From the NCBI GenBank assembly GCA_000727475.1, contig KL647293.1, positions 659,216 to 723,215 on the forward strand: 64,000 bases of DNA, given 5' to 3'. The notes under the pieces are model-generated. The model was not told the DNA's origin, searched no databases, and saw nothing but the letters and a program-made list of their open reading frames with translations. Source of the stretch: Sarcocystis neurona (Eukaryota; Apicomplexa; Conoidasida; Eucoccidiorida; Sarcocystidae). Within the stretch, counting starts at the first letter, position 1. Every line of letters starts with the position of its first letter. A program made the translations under genes and the position numbers. Below, one piece after another: positions 47,822 to 58,795 of the stretch.

Positions 47822-47925
47822 ACAGGCTGCAGCCCCACGACTGGCGAGAAGCAGCGGCAGGTAGGCCCCTCCTGGTAGAGGTTGTCTAAATGCTACATGC
47901 TGTCGAGAAGAGACTGCCCGCAGAC
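47714..47925. repeat. diverged ~90 bp tandem copies of the carrier gene 3' end
   Basis: Segments ACGCTGTCGCGAAG (47714), ACGTTGTCGCAAAC (47810) and ATGCTGTCGAGAAG (47897) recur. Each is followed by C(T/C)GC-rich sequence, and the first two also by GCAGCAGCAGGTGG / GCAGCGGCAGGTAG and CTCCTGGTA. The third copy is the real 3' coding end of the minus-strand carrier gene. Confidence 0.55.
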
Positions 47926-50379
47926 GAACTTGGTGATCTCGTACGACGCCATGAGGACCGCGCAGGACGGGACAATTTTGAGCAGCCGAGGGGTCAGGCC
48001 AATCGTAAATCCTCTAATGCCTTGCTGTTCGTAGACAGTCCTCGCCACCTGCGGCGCGCTCCGAGACAGAATGTGTAGAAAGCCTTCTTCCCGCCGCAGC
48101 CGTGTGTCGTACAGCAGGGCGCTTGCTTGAATATTCGTCTTTAGAACATCAAAAGGATGCGTGACTACGCATGCAACAGCAGAAGCTGCTGCGCCGGAAA
48201 AGAACGGCAGCACGACAGAGTGAAACAAGGCAGAACTGAAAAATCCGCCAGTCGCCTCCTCCTCTTCCTCTTCCTCCCTCTCACTGCGACTGCCCCTGTT
48301 TTCACTCCTGCTGCTGGTCCTGTTGTTCCCGGTGCTGCCGTCGGCACTAGTGTAGCTGCTGCTGTGAGCAGACGGAAGACAGAAGGGAGCAGCCGGAGAA
48401 GAAGAAGGGGAAGGAGAAGAAGGAGAAAGAGAAGGAGAGGAAGGAGAAGCGCCTACGTCTGCACCAACGGTGGTGTTGCTGCTGTTGCAGCTCCATCCCG
48501 GTGGGCTGCTATCTCTGCTGCTACTGCCGTTCGCAAAAAAATTGGTCGCCGCTACGGCAGGCTGGCCACTATCCCCCGGGCTGGCATGGCTGTTGCTGTT
48601 GCTGCTGCCCTCCTCCCACACAGGCATGCCGCTGCCGTCGTCGCGACTGCTGCTGCTGCGGTCGCTGCTGCGAGCGGCCGGCACGGAGCGCAGAGACGGG
48701 GCCGAGGCTCGAAATCCCGCTGCGGCAGCAGCAGGAAGGTGAGGGGAACAGGCAGCAGGACCAGCAGCAGTAGGACCAGCACCAGCAGCAGCAGCAGTGG
48801 ACAGAGTGGAGCCAGCAGCAGCAAGAACAGGGAGAGGCGAGGATGACGCCGAGGCAGGTAGATCAGCTGCTGCCGCAGCAGCAGCGCGCGAACCCGGAGA
48901 AACGAACCCAGCTGCAGATGACCGAGCTGTTTCAGGCTTGCAAAACGAAGAAGAACAACCGGGATGCAAGGCCGTCGTTCCTTCTGCGTGTCTTGCTGTA
49001 GTCCCAGCTCCGGGTAATGCTGCTCCCCTCGACAGTGCCCCCCCCCCTGCTCCCACGCTTCCTTCTCGTGCTGCTGCGCCTTCTCCTTCTTCTGCTTCTC
49101 CTCTTCGTCCTCCTCTTGCTGCAGTTGCTCTTTCTCTTCTTTGTGCTGCTGCTGCTTCTTCTGCTGCGGCTGTTGTTTGCGCCCCGCCCGCGGCAACACC
49201 CGGATGCCTTCGGTAGGCACGCTCCGCGTAACTTTTAATAGTTGCCGTGACCTGCCAGTAAATCGCAGAGAACGGCAGGTCGCGGATAAGCGTCGGCAGC
49301 ACGCCGCTCCACAAACTCAACACGCCGCCCCGCTGTACCACCTGCAGAAATGCCTCGCGCAGCATGCCTCTTCTGCAGCTACGAGTCTCGGCAGCAACCA
49401 GATCTGCCGCAGCTCTCGAAGTCCACGCTGCTCTGCCACGCCAGAAAATATTCTTCGCACACGTACTGACCCACCGGCTCCTGCTCCTGCTGCTGTTGCC
49501 CGTGCTGCTCCCTACGGCGCTGCTGCTGCTACTGCTGCTCAAAGAAGAGCTGACGCCACCACTCCCCCCCCCACTCCTGCCGCTGCTGCTCACGGACGCG
49601 TTGCCCAAGGAAGCGCCGCCGCTCCTGCTGCTGCCCTGCTGACCCGGCAAAGACGACGACGGCACCGGTTGCCTGCTGGGGTCAGCTGCCGCAGCATCAG
49701 CAGCAAAAGCGCCGCCGCCTCGAGCCGTCTGCCGCCCTGGAGCTGCAGCCTCCGCGCTGCTGCTTCGAAAATTACTACTCCTGCTTGTACCACTGTTGCT
49801 GCCGTTGTCGCGGTGGCGGCTGCTGCTGCTGCGCCTCCTTTGGCTGTCATCCTGGTTGCTGGTGCTGCTGTTGTTGTCGGCGCCGCTGTTCTGACTCCCT
49901 CTGCTGCCGCTGCTACCGCGCGTCGTCCTCTCTCTCCTCCGCGTCGTGTCCGTCTCGCTGCCGGCGTCCGCGCGGCCGGGGAAACAGCTGCTGCAGCTCG
50001 GACTTCCGCAGTCCATCGCCGCCTGCATGCGGGTGCGCAGCAACTCCATCGGCGCAGTGGCCACCACAGCAGCAGCACGGGCCTTGATACCCGCCCATGC
50101 CGCAGATTCCTCCGGTGACCGTCTCTCGTAGGCGTGGAAAAAGATGATGTTTGACGGAATGATAGTGCAGTAGGCAGGCAGCACTCCCCTCCAGAAGGCC
50201 GCGAGTCCTTGCTGCCGATACAGCAGCTGGGCCACGCGCGCCGCGGAAAGCGACGTCCGCCGGGAGGCCACAGCAGGATTAAACTGCCAGTAATTCTTCA
50301 CCACGTCGAACGGCGTGCAGAGCGACCCCACAAGGAAGCCGCTGACTGTGCTGGAGACCAGCACCTCGTCCAGCCCCAT
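47893..50379 (-). CDS. SLC25A39/40-like: mitochondrial carrier, SLC25A39/SLC25A40 (yeast MTM1) type
   Basis: A transporter of the mitochondrial inner membrane with three two-helix repeats. SLC25A39/40 import glutathione; MTM1 is the yeast relative. The first ATG is at 50379 (828 residues). Repeat 1 (about residues 5-90) has FLVGSLCTPFDVVKNYWQ, FWRGVLPAYCTIIPSN and HAYE. Repeat 2 starts VATAPMELLRTRMQ (about 105), is split by about 220 residues of Ser/Gly/Arg-rich sequence, and resumes with LSLWSGVLPTLIRDLPFSAI, the block that points to the A39/40 branch (LW.G..PT..RD.PFSA.YW). A further insertion of about 300 residues (Gln-free, Ala/Ser/Glu-rich) comes before repeat 3: VTHPFDVLKTNIQASA, then GIRGFTIGLTPRLLKIVPSC and ASYEITKF. 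All three Px[DE]xx[KR] signatures are present. Family members are about 340 residues. The insertions fall in matrix loops, where a fold could tolerate them. The Cys-rich loop of animal SLC25A39 after helix 1 is not visible. It is convergent with a weak Ser-rich frame downstream. Confidence 0.85.
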   Translation of the reverse strand: MGLDEVLVSSTVSGFLVGSLCTPFDVVKNYWQFNPAVASRRTSLSAARVAQLLYRQQGLAAFWRGVLPAYCTIIPSNIIFFHAYERRSPEESAAWAGIKARAAAVVATAPMELLRTRMQAAMDCGSPSCSSCFPGRADAGSETDTTRRRERTTRGSSGSRGSQNSGADNNSSTSNQDDSQRRRSSSSRHRDNGSNSGTSRSSNFRSSSAEAAAPGRQTARGGGAFAADAAAADPSRQPVPSSSLPGQQGSSRSGGASLGNASVSSSGRSGGGSGGVSSSLSSSSSSSAVGSSTGNSSRSRSRWVSTCAKNIFWRGRAAWTSRAAADLVAAETRSCRRGMLREAFLQVVQRGGVLSLWSGVLPTLIRDLPFSAIYWQVTATIKSYAERAYRRHPGVAAGGAQTTAAAEEAAAAQRRERATAARGGRRGEAEEGEGAAAREGSVGAGGGALSRGAALPGAGTTARHAEGTTALHPGCSSSFCKPETARSSAAGFVSPGSRAAAAAAADLPASASSSPLPVLAAAGSTLSTAAAAGAGPTAAGPAACSPHLPAAAAAGFRASAPSLRSVPAARSSDRSSSSRDDGSGMPVWEEGSSNSNSHASPGDSGQPAVAATNFFANGSSSRDSSPPGWSCNSSNTTVGADVGASPSSPSLSPSSPSPSSSPAAPFCLPSAHSSSYTSADGSTGNNRTSSRSENRGSRSEREEEEEEEATGGFFSSALFHSVVLPFFSGAAASAVACVVTHPFDVLKTNIQASALLYDTRLRREEGFLHILSRSAPQVARTVYEQQGIRGFTIGLTPRLLKIVPSCAVLMASYEITKFVCGQSLLDSM

Positions 50380-53300
50380 GGCGCGCAACTCCTCCTACTT
50401 GCTCCCCGTGCGCGCCGCAGCACCCCTACCCCACCACGCAGTACAGCAGCAGCAGCAACAGGAGTGTGTGTCGGGCTGCAGCCGCAGGGCACCGTCCTCA
50501 CACAAGCTCCTGCAGCAGCAGTGTCGGAGACTCCAGAACTACTCTAGCGCTGGTCCTCCCCCCCTCCCCTCCCGCCGGTGCTTGCGGCAGCGCAGCCGCT
50601 TCACACCCACTGGTGCGCCCGTCCGCGCGCTGCAGCAGCAGCAGCAGGAGCGTGTGGAGAAAACACCGCAGCAGAACTGCAGCTGCACAAGCCACCCGAG
50701 AGCGCGCAGCCTCGGCAAGCGGAGCGGCAGGGGGAGGAGGAGGTGCAGCAGCACTTCTTCGAAAAAAAGTCGCGGAAAACCCGGAGACGCGAGGCAGCGA
50801 GGCGCTACGAGACGAAGAGTCGCAGCCACACCCTGAGGGGCGCAGTCGCTGCTGCAAGAGAAAGCGAGAGAGGACAGCGCGCGGGCATGAAAAGCAGCAG
50901 CTACAGCAACATCACGACGCGGGTGCGCGGGCGACGATTCGAACAAAACTCCTCTCGACGCGTGGATTGAACTCTTGGGTCCGCAAAAATTTGGTGGACA
51001 ACGCGTGGAAAGCAGAGGGGCAACGAAACCGCGGCCACGCCGTCAGAGCAACAGAGCCCCAGCCCAGCACGCAGAAGAAGCGGCAAACCCAGACGCTGTT
51101 CTCCTGAAGAAGCAGCAGCAGTCACCCGCCGATCAGCGCAGGAACACACCACCCCACCAGCCGCGAAGAATGAAGAAGTGCCGGCAGCAGCAGCAACAGA
51201 AGCGACAACTGGGGCATACACGCGTGAGGCAGAGACAACAACGGCGCAGCAGCAACAGCAGCAACAGTCGCCAAGCACCGTTGTCACACAGCAGCACCCA
51301 CGCAGCAGCAACCACACACGCAGTAGCAGCAGCCGCAGCAATACCCCAACGCACCAGCAGCAGCCGCAGCAGCAGCAGCCGCCGCCCGACGCAGCAGCAG
51401 CAGACGCAGTAGTTACCAAGTGCAGCAGCAGGCAGCACCGGTGGAACTCTAGTGCGAGTGTGGTGGAACGGATTGCAGCGCCAGGAAAACTAGCAGCACC
51501 TCGAGGAGGTGGAGAGGAAGAGGAGCAGCAGCAGCAGAACCAGCAGGAGCGAGGGAGTGGACACGTAATCAGTAGACGCGCCGCCTCTGCTAGTACGCGG
51601 CAGCAGCAGCCCCACAGGTGTCGCGGCAGCAGCAGCAGCAAACCGACTGCAGGCGGCAGCAACAGCAGCGCAGACGGCGGGGCAACTCGAGTAGCGGCAG
51701 CGACAGAGGGCGAGGCACTGCAGCAGTAGCAGCGCAGACGGACGGGGACACCCGGGCAGCAGCCGCAGCAGCAGCCAAAGCGACAATGTGACGGCTGCGC
51801 ACCGCAGCAGCAGCAACAGCAGCAGGGGCAACTGTAAGGCCTGTGCCACAGCAGCAGCAGCAGGAGTCAAAACGTGTCGGCATTGCAGCGCCCAACCCGC
51901 GGCGTGCCGCCGTCCCTGCAGGGCAGGCAGCAGTTCCCCAAAATTTACGAGGGAAGCCGCGAGGTGCACGCAGGAAGGCCACGGGAGTCACACGCCGGCT
52001 GTACAGACACCAGAGAGGCTCTACAGACACAAGGGTGGCCATACGCCGCCTGCAACACGCAGGACACTCCCCACATAGAGAGACACAGAGAGAGGCGGAG
52101 ACGAAGACACAGCGAGACAGAGAAAGGAACATAGAATGGAAGAGAAATCAATATACAGACATGTACAGATCCCCTTGGTCAGTCCATACATATATAGAGA
52201 CAGACACAGACAGAGATTTGCAAGACCGTCACATATATATATATATATATATATGACGTACATATATAGATACATAGAGTAAGATAGAGATGGAGGTAGA
52301 AGATAAGAGGACGTCAAGAGGTAGCTCGACACACGTGTGTGGATTGCCACGGTCACTCCCTATTATACATACACATATAGAAGTAGATTTGTTAGATCAA
52401 CATATATGTGCATGCACAGGATCGTCGACCTGTACAGAGTAAATTCGCCTATACGAACACGTAGAGCGTCACCACCGGTTCACAGATATGTATATATACA
52501 CGTGTCTATACGTAGACATGCTAGAGGGACGTATATATGTAATATGTACGTACGAGTAGAAACGTAGAAGCATATGATACGCTTCTGTACATAGGGACGT
52601 ACATACGAATATGTAGACTGACGGATCTGCTGCAGGAGTGAGGAAGGTGAACGCAGCAGCAGTGATCCGCCTCCTCTGGCCACGAGCAGCGGAAGAGCAG
52701 CAGCAAGGGCCACAGGGACGGCAGACGCCAGAGCCGCGGCACGGCCAAAAACGGCAGCAGCAGGCGAGGGGCTACGGGAGCAGCTGCAGCAGGGAGGACG
52801 GCCAGACGCCTGCTGCTGTCTCGATGAGGCGGAGAGAAAAGTCTTCACATAGAAAGACACAGACAGGCGACGACGGCAGCAAGCAAAAAGGCTACTGCTG
52901 CTGCTGCTGCGTACCTCAGGGAGCCGGTGTTGCTCTGCTGATTTGCTTGTAAATAGGCGACAACCTGCCGCACGCCGCGAACTGCTGCTGCTGTCCCTGT
53001 CGAGTTCTCAGGAAGCCCGATATCGCTTTGCACCGGCTGCTGCTGCGTCGTCGCTTTCTTATTCTGCTTCCTTCATGTAGCGGCTGCTCGTCTTCTCGTG
53101 GGAGCGCGCCTGCTGGGCTGCTCTCGGTTGACCGCAACGCTGCTCCTGCGCGCCGTGGTGCTCCTGCTGCGGCGCTGCTGCTGGTTTTTCTGTGTTCCTC
53201 CTCCTGCTGCTCTCTGCGTAGCGCGCTGCAGTCGCTGCTGTCAGGGGAAGCTGCAGCGCCAGAGAGCAGCCCTGGGGAAGCTGCTGCTGCGGGTTTTTCT

Positions 53301-56300
53301 TTGAAGAGAACGTAGCTGCGCCAGCAGCAATCGAGTCCGGAGAAGCGGCAGCAACAGGCAACAGCGGCAGCAACAGAGAGCCACCGCAGCAGATCTGACT
53401 TCCAGCAGAAGGCAGCACGAGGATCAACAGCGGGTACTACGCGTGACAGGCGCAGATTGACTTCTGCCCCATCCACTCCTCTTCCTCCTCAGCGCGGCTG
53501 CATCTCCTGTGTTGTCCCGCAGTGCCTGCCCTGCAGCGGCTGCTGCTGTTGCTGCAGGGTAGGTGTGCTGCTGATCCTGCTGCTGGTTCTTCTGCAGACA
53601 CTGTTCGCTGCTGAGGGGCACTTCTCTTCGCCAGACGTCGCTGCTGCTTCCGCTGCGATCTCTGGGGTCCTGCTGGAGGTGATGCGGCTGTTACGCGGTT
53701 CTGCTGCTGATGGACTGCTGCTGTTGGGTATAATCTGCGGCGCGTCGAGGAACTGCTGCTGCTGCGGCTGCGGCCGGGGACGGCGCACACCCCGTCCGAG
53801 ACAGGGGAAAAGCGCGGGCTCCCGAGTGATGCAGCCCCTGGGAGGTCGAAGGAAGGGGAAGGCAAAGTTTCGCCGGTGGAGAAAAATGTTCGTCTTGAGA
53901 TCCACCCACGCCCGCTGCTTGGAAAAGGAGAAGAAGAAAGGCGCTGCTACGGAACCGCTGGGACTGCGCCCTCCTCTCTCTCTGCGGCTGCTGCTGAAAA
54001 CCACTGCCCTTCCGCGAGGGAGTTCTCCGCATACGAACGGCGCGGCCGGGGCTGTCAACAAAGTCGATTCACCGACCGCCACATTGTTCCTGGGCGAGCT
54101 GCTCCAGCAGACGACCACACAAATATTGTTGTGTTGCTGCTGCTGTGACGAGGAGCGCCAAGGGTTCCTCCCGCTGATACGCTGCGGTGCTGTAAGACTC
54201 GTAGTAGTAGTCGTAGGATGCGTAGTGTTGGCCCCGTGTTACGACGAGTCCAAGAAGTCGCGACGGAGGAGCTTTGTTCTCCTCTTGGTCGGGCTGGCTG
54301 GCGGGCGCCGCCGGTGTTGGCGCGACCTCGGCTTTTTTTGCTGCTGTTGTCGCTGCTGCTACCGCTGCTGCTGCGTAGAAGTTCCTTCCCCCGTCACTCC
54401 TGCACCCGGACAGAGAGGGAGAGAGAGAGCAGCCACTGCAGTGCAGCTGCCGTGTGCTGCTGCTGGCCTCGCGCCACACGAGGCCCGGGATTTTTTCGAG
54501 GGGGAGCTGGCTCGCCCGCAGCAACACGCGCGCATGCGGCAGAAGCAGACGGCGAAGACCGCAACAGCAGCAGCAGCAGCAGTACCCCCCACCCACTTGG
54601 CAACACACTAACGCACTAGCAGCACTTCAGCAGCGGGCTTGCGCAGCCGCAGGCCCAGCCGCAGCAGCAGCATCACAGCAGCAGCAGGAGAGCGACACAA
54701 AGCAGCAACGCGAGTGCGACAGCCGCAGCAACAGCCGTGCGCGACCCCGCAGCGTCGAGCCACAGCAGAAGCTGTGCGACAAGTCCCAGGTGCTGGAGTT
54801 GTGGCTCCGGTATGAAACATTATTGCTGCGATGCACGTAACGACGGGGATCTGGCTCTCCAATCTCGTTGGCGTCTCTCCCTACACGCAGCCGCCGAAGG
54901 GGAGCTACGAGTGGACACATACGCACACACGAGCCGCAGCGGCAGCCGCAGCAGCAGCACGACAGCGACCCAACAGCAGAACGACAGCGGCGCGACAGCA
55001 GCAGCAGCGGCGCGACAGCAGGAGCAACGGCCGAGCGAAACAGCGGCATCGACAGCGCCAGAGCGGGGGCGGGCGAGCGGGCGACAGGACGGAGAAGGAC
55101 GACGAGACAGCGCAAGAAGCCGAGCCGCAGCAACAGCAGGAGGCGAAAGAGAGAGAGCCAGAGGGCCAGAGACAGCGGGGCCGCACCACGAACAGCAAAA
55201 TGCCGAGCAGCATCAGCAGCAGGAGTAGGCGACAGAGAGAGAGCGCGGAGCCACACTGTCGCAACGGCAGCTGTCCGCCGACGAAGAGAAAGTAGCATAC
55301 GTCCTCTTGGGTTGATGTCTGCCCGTGTGTGCGCTGCGGTCCGCGCGGCTGCTGCTGCTTTGGTCGTCGCAAGCTGCTGCCGCTTTTCTTCTGCTTCACC
55401 GTCGGAACGCAGGCGAGACGGCCCGCAACCTCCCGGAGGAGAAAATTTGTCCGCAGCGCTCCTCCTTCTGGACAACAAAAAGCAGCAGACAGCAGTCGCC
55501 TACGCGACGAGACAGAGAGCAAGGAAATAAGAGCGTGTCTCCACACACTTGTGCGCCAGCCCGCGACTCTTCTCCCCCGGCCGACTCCTGTGCTCTGTCC
55601 ACATATATATATATATATGTGCATACACACATACATACATATATGTGCGTGTGTTGTACGGCGCACGAGTCCCGTCCCCCCTGCTCAACCAGCCACACAG
55701 ACGACTCTTTGCTGCCTCCTTTCTATCCTGCAACGACTTCCGCGTCTCCCACGGAAAGTTCCTCTCGTCAAGCAGTTCCTCTTCTCTCGGTTTGTCTCAT
55801 CTCTCTCTCTCTCCATATATACATATATATATATATGTGTATGTTGTATTCTTGATACATTCCCTATCCTCTGTAGGCGAGAACACATACGTATATAGTA
55901 GTGTGTTTCGCCTATATACGTAATATACACATATGTGGGACCTACCAGGCAGATCCTCCTCCATGTGTGGGTATACATATATATGTCATCGTCTATATAC
56001 ATATATGTAGATGTTGACGGTTATGGACTCGAACGCCTTCCTTCTTCTATCTGCCTCCTTACCCGGATCCTGCCCTATGTGTGTGGCTGTATACACATAT
56101 AAATCTATATATATATATGTTCACGCTGACGGTTGTAGAGTGCATCGCTTTCCTCCTTTTATCTCTGTGTATATACATACACACACGTAAACACGCAGGC
56201 ATACACACGCACATATGCTCTTCTTTTGCTCTCTATATGTGTATGAACGCACGCGCATGCAAATGGGTAGACGTGCGAGCCTGCGCCAGGATGTAGTTGC

Positions 56301-56335
56301 CCTCCGTTTGAACAGACGTTTCGAGGAGTTGTCGC
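50380..56335. other. CAG/CTG-rich region with unresolved exon candidates on both strands
   Basis: CAG-rich plus-strand sequence (50600-51780) includes a frame at 50466-51107 whose later half has ordinary composition (LLRKKVAENPETRGSEALRD, KLLSTRGLNSWVRKNLVDNA). It could be an exon divergent from the carrier gene. 52100-52620 is TA/CA-rich. On the minus strand 52916-53476, 53489-54118 and 54069-54608 are open, partly non-repetitive (WVDLKTNIFLHRRNFAF; SRLLGLVVTRGQHYASYDYY), and may be exons of one minus gene. Donor-like CGGTGAAT sits at about 54074. 54900-55300 is purine-rich, and TA islands lie at 55600-55645, 55815-55850 and 55970-56130. I cannot fix any complete model. Confidence 0.35.
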
Positions 56336-57091
56336 TTGCGCTGCTGCTGTTGGGTTCAGCTGCTACCCCGGCGCCGTGTCCCTGCTGCTGCTGCTGCTAT
56401 CACGTCGTCGTCGCTGCTGCTATCACCGCCGCTCTTTCTCCTGTTTCTGTGCCTCAGCAGCTGCTTCGGCTGTCCGGGAGGCCTCGTGCTGCTGCTGGTG
56501 GTGCTAGCCTTCTTGACGGAACAGCAGCACAAAGGGGAGTCGGGCGAGCTTTGCTGTGAGTCAGCCGCAGACCCGGCGTGTGTCGCAGAGATCCGGCAGC
56601 GGGACGGGGAGGAGCAGGTGGCAGGTGGCAGGAGAGCAGCAGCCGCAACGGGAGGTCTGCAGCAGAGCAGCGGGACAAGCAGCAGCACGAGGAGAAGAAG
56701 CAGTAGCCGCAGCACAAGTGACAGAGGAGGATACAAAGTTTGCACACGTGTTTGTGAGACAGCATCGCTTCTCGTTTCTGCCCCCCTTCCTTTCCCCCTT
56801 CGCAGAGCAGCACCGGCCCGCTCTTCCTTTCCCCACCGTCCTCTGCTCCTGTTGCAGCAAATACCTTTGGTCTCCCAGCAGCAGTTGCTGCTGGAGCCGC
56901 TGCAGCAGTTGCTGGTGGAGCCGCAGCAGCAGCCGCAGCGCGGACCTGCCTCCTCCCCGCAGCCCCGTCGTCGGTTGGCGGAGCAGCAGCTCCAAGGGCC
57001 GCAGGCGGAGTCCCGAGCCCAGGCTCAGGCCCAGGCTCAGCGGCAGCGGCAGTCGGTTTCTGCACCTCGACAGCAGCAGCAGCCTGCAGCG
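56336..57091 (+). other. PEX10 5' region: CTG-rich leader and possible upstream exon
   Basis: The same frame is open from 56336, but its first part is Cys/Leu-rich CTG repeat translation. A second frame gives a short protein-like piece near 56556-56750 (TEEDTKFAHVFVRQHRF). CT-rich sequence at 56765-56800 and acceptors at about 56806 and 56857 suggest an intron here. Confidence 0.4.
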
Positions 57092-58795
57092 ATGTGGCTG
57101 TCGAGGCAACAGGCAACGGCTGCAGCACCAGCAGCAGGAGAAGCACCCGGGGGAGGTGGAGGAGCGAGCGAGAGACTGCTGTTTCTGCGGCGTGCCCAGC
57201 AGCTCGACTTGATACGGGCCTTTCAGAAGGATGAATTTTATTGTCGATTGCTTCAGGAGAAAGCAGCGCGCGTGCTTCAGCTACTGTCTCACGTGCTGCA
57301 GTTACCTTCTGCTTCTTCCTTTTCTACCACACCTGCTGCCCTCTCTGCTGCTGCCGCTGCTGCGACAGGCCCCCGCCCCACAACAGTAGGGACGCAGCAG
57401 CAGACCGCGCCAGCCGCCACGACAGACAGTCCTTTCCCTGCTGGAATTTGCTTCTCTTCGCCGCTGCTCGAAATACGACCTGCTGCAGCTCCTTCCCCGC
57501 TCGTCGCTGTTGCTGCTGTCCCCCCTTCTGCTCCTGCTGAGAATAACGCTGCCGCCGCTGCAGCACGGACTGAAGCCGCTGCGCCCCCAGCTGCTGGGCT
57601 GCCGTCTGTAGCTCCTGCTGCTCTGCTTCCTGCTGCTGCCCCACCGCGTCAGACAGCGTCAGCCACGTCCTCCTCCTTCTCCCACCGTTGCGACGGACAC
57701 CGGGGAGCGGACCAAAGAAGAAGAAACAGCAGCAGCAGCGGTGACACGGGCAGCGAGGCTCCCGAGCTCTCCTCCTCCTCCCACATCTGCAGCAGGAACA
57801 GCAGCAGCAGGTCCAACAGCAGCGGCTGCTGCAACAATCCTTCGAACAGCAGCACTCCTGACAAAAGCTCTCCTCCTCACCTCAGCAGCAGCTGGACGTG
57901 CAGAGGAAACGACAGCACTGCTGCGATGACGCTGTCTCGCCGGGAAGTCGACAGTCAACCAGCTGCTGCTCTTGCTGCGACTGCTGCTGTGACTTCTGCG
58001 GCTCCTGCTGCGACCGCTGCTGGTCCTGATTCCACTGCTGCTGCTCCTGCTGCCGCTGCTGCTGCTCCTGCGGCGACGTCTGTTGCTCCTGCTGCGACTG
58101 ATGCTGTGCCTTCCGCTGCTCCTGCTGAGACGACTGCTGCTCCTGCTGCTGCTGACGAGAAGCACTTCGGAAAGTCTGCGTCTGCCGGTGCTGCTTCGCC
58201 TGTGCTTGACACCCCTTCGACTGCCGCTGCATCTGCGGCCGCGGACTGGGTTCTTGCAGCTGCTGCTGCTGCTCCGGTGTCTGCTGCTGCTGCTGCTCGG
58301 CGGCCGGGTGGTGGGTCCCTTGCGGCTCTCGCGCAGACCATCGCAGCAACGCTGCAGCAACTGCGTCGTGCAGCAGGTGGATGTGCCAGCAGACTGCGCG
58401 GCAACAGCAGAAACGGCAGCAGGAGCAGCAATGTCAGCAGCAGCAGCAGCAGGACTCCCATCAGCAGTAACGTCCGCAGCAGCAATACTTCGGGCAGGGA
58501 GAGCGACGTTAGGACGAGTAGGAGTACGCAAAGGACGGCTCAGCTGCTGCGCGAAGTCCTGTCGTCGGTATTTGCTAACAGCAGCAGCAGCAGCAAAACG
58601 TTCGTCGTAGAGGTGCTAGTGACGCTCCTTTACTATTGCTGCTGCTACATGAAGGGGAACGGGCCTCAGACGTTAGGAGAAGAATACTGCGACCTGCTGC
58701 CGGTAAGCTCGCCACTTCTAGAGGAGCACCGCCGTGCCCGGCTCTGTGCGATTGCTGCTGTCCTTATCAACGACTTGTGCAGGGACTGCCTCTAG
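57092..58795 (+). CDS. PEX10: peroxin PEX10, N-terminal Pex2/Pex12-type domain (3' exons with RING not found)
   Basis: PEX10 is a peroxisomal membrane RING E3 ligase that, with PEX2 and PEX12, ubiquitinates the import receptor PEX5. The open frame has RRAQQLDLIRAFQKDEFYCR (near 57187), the PEX10 N-terminal helix with its QKDE(F/Y)Y signature. After about 400 residues of Ala/Ser/Thr/Pro-rich insertion come LLYYCCCYMKG and QTLGEEYCDLL, the most diagnostic PEX10 segment, then EEHRRARLCAIAAVL, which fits the next helix. I start at the ATG MWLSRQQA (57092). The frame is open upstream, and an acceptor CTGTTGCAG at 56857 means coding could begin there (QIPLVSQQQLLLEPLQQLLV). The frame stops at 58795, soon after the motif, so splicing to further exons is expected. 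A GTAAGC at 58702 is one possible donor, but homology seems to continue past it. I found no CGHxFC RING signature downstream. Confidence 0.8.
   Translation: MWLSRQQATAAAPAAGEAPGGGGGASERLLFLRRAQQLDLIRAFQKDEFYCRLLQEKAARVLQLLSHVLQLPSASSFSTTPAALSAAAAAATGPRPTTVGTQQQTAPAATTDSPFPAGICFSSPLLEIRPAAAPSPLVAVAAVPPSAPAENNAAAAAARTEAAAPPAAGLPSVAPAALLPAAAPPRQTASATSSSFSHRCDGHRGADQRRRNSSSSGDTGSEAPELSSSSHICSRNSSSRSNSSGCCNNPSNSSTPDKSSPPHLSSSWTCRGNDSTAAMTLSRREVDSQPAAALAATAAVTSAAPAATAAGPDSTAAAPAAAAAAPAATSVAPAATDAVPSAAPAETTAAPAAADEKHFGKSASAGAASPVLDTPSTAAASAAADWVLAAAAAAPVSAAAAARRPGGGSLAALAQTIAATLQQLRRAAGGCASRLRGNSRNGSRSSNVSSSSSRTPISSNVRSSNTSGRESDVRTSRSTQRTAQLLREVLSSVFANSSSSSKTFVVEVLVTLLYYCCCYMKGNGPQTLGEEYCDLLPVSSPLLEEHRRARLCAIAAVLINDLCRDCL

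Noticed and set aside
54069..54608. LLGLVVTRGQHYAS on the minus strand, resembling the second Sm motif of SmB-type proteins (LGLVxxRGExxxS)
   Set aside because: The match is short, the first Sm motif could not be found in any nearby frame, and the following residues do not fit the family.
56336..56560. Membrane-like Leu/Cys start of the PEX10 frame
   Set aside because: The first codons are CTG/TGC repeat translation, and acceptor-like sites downstream suggest this part is not in the mature coding sequence.
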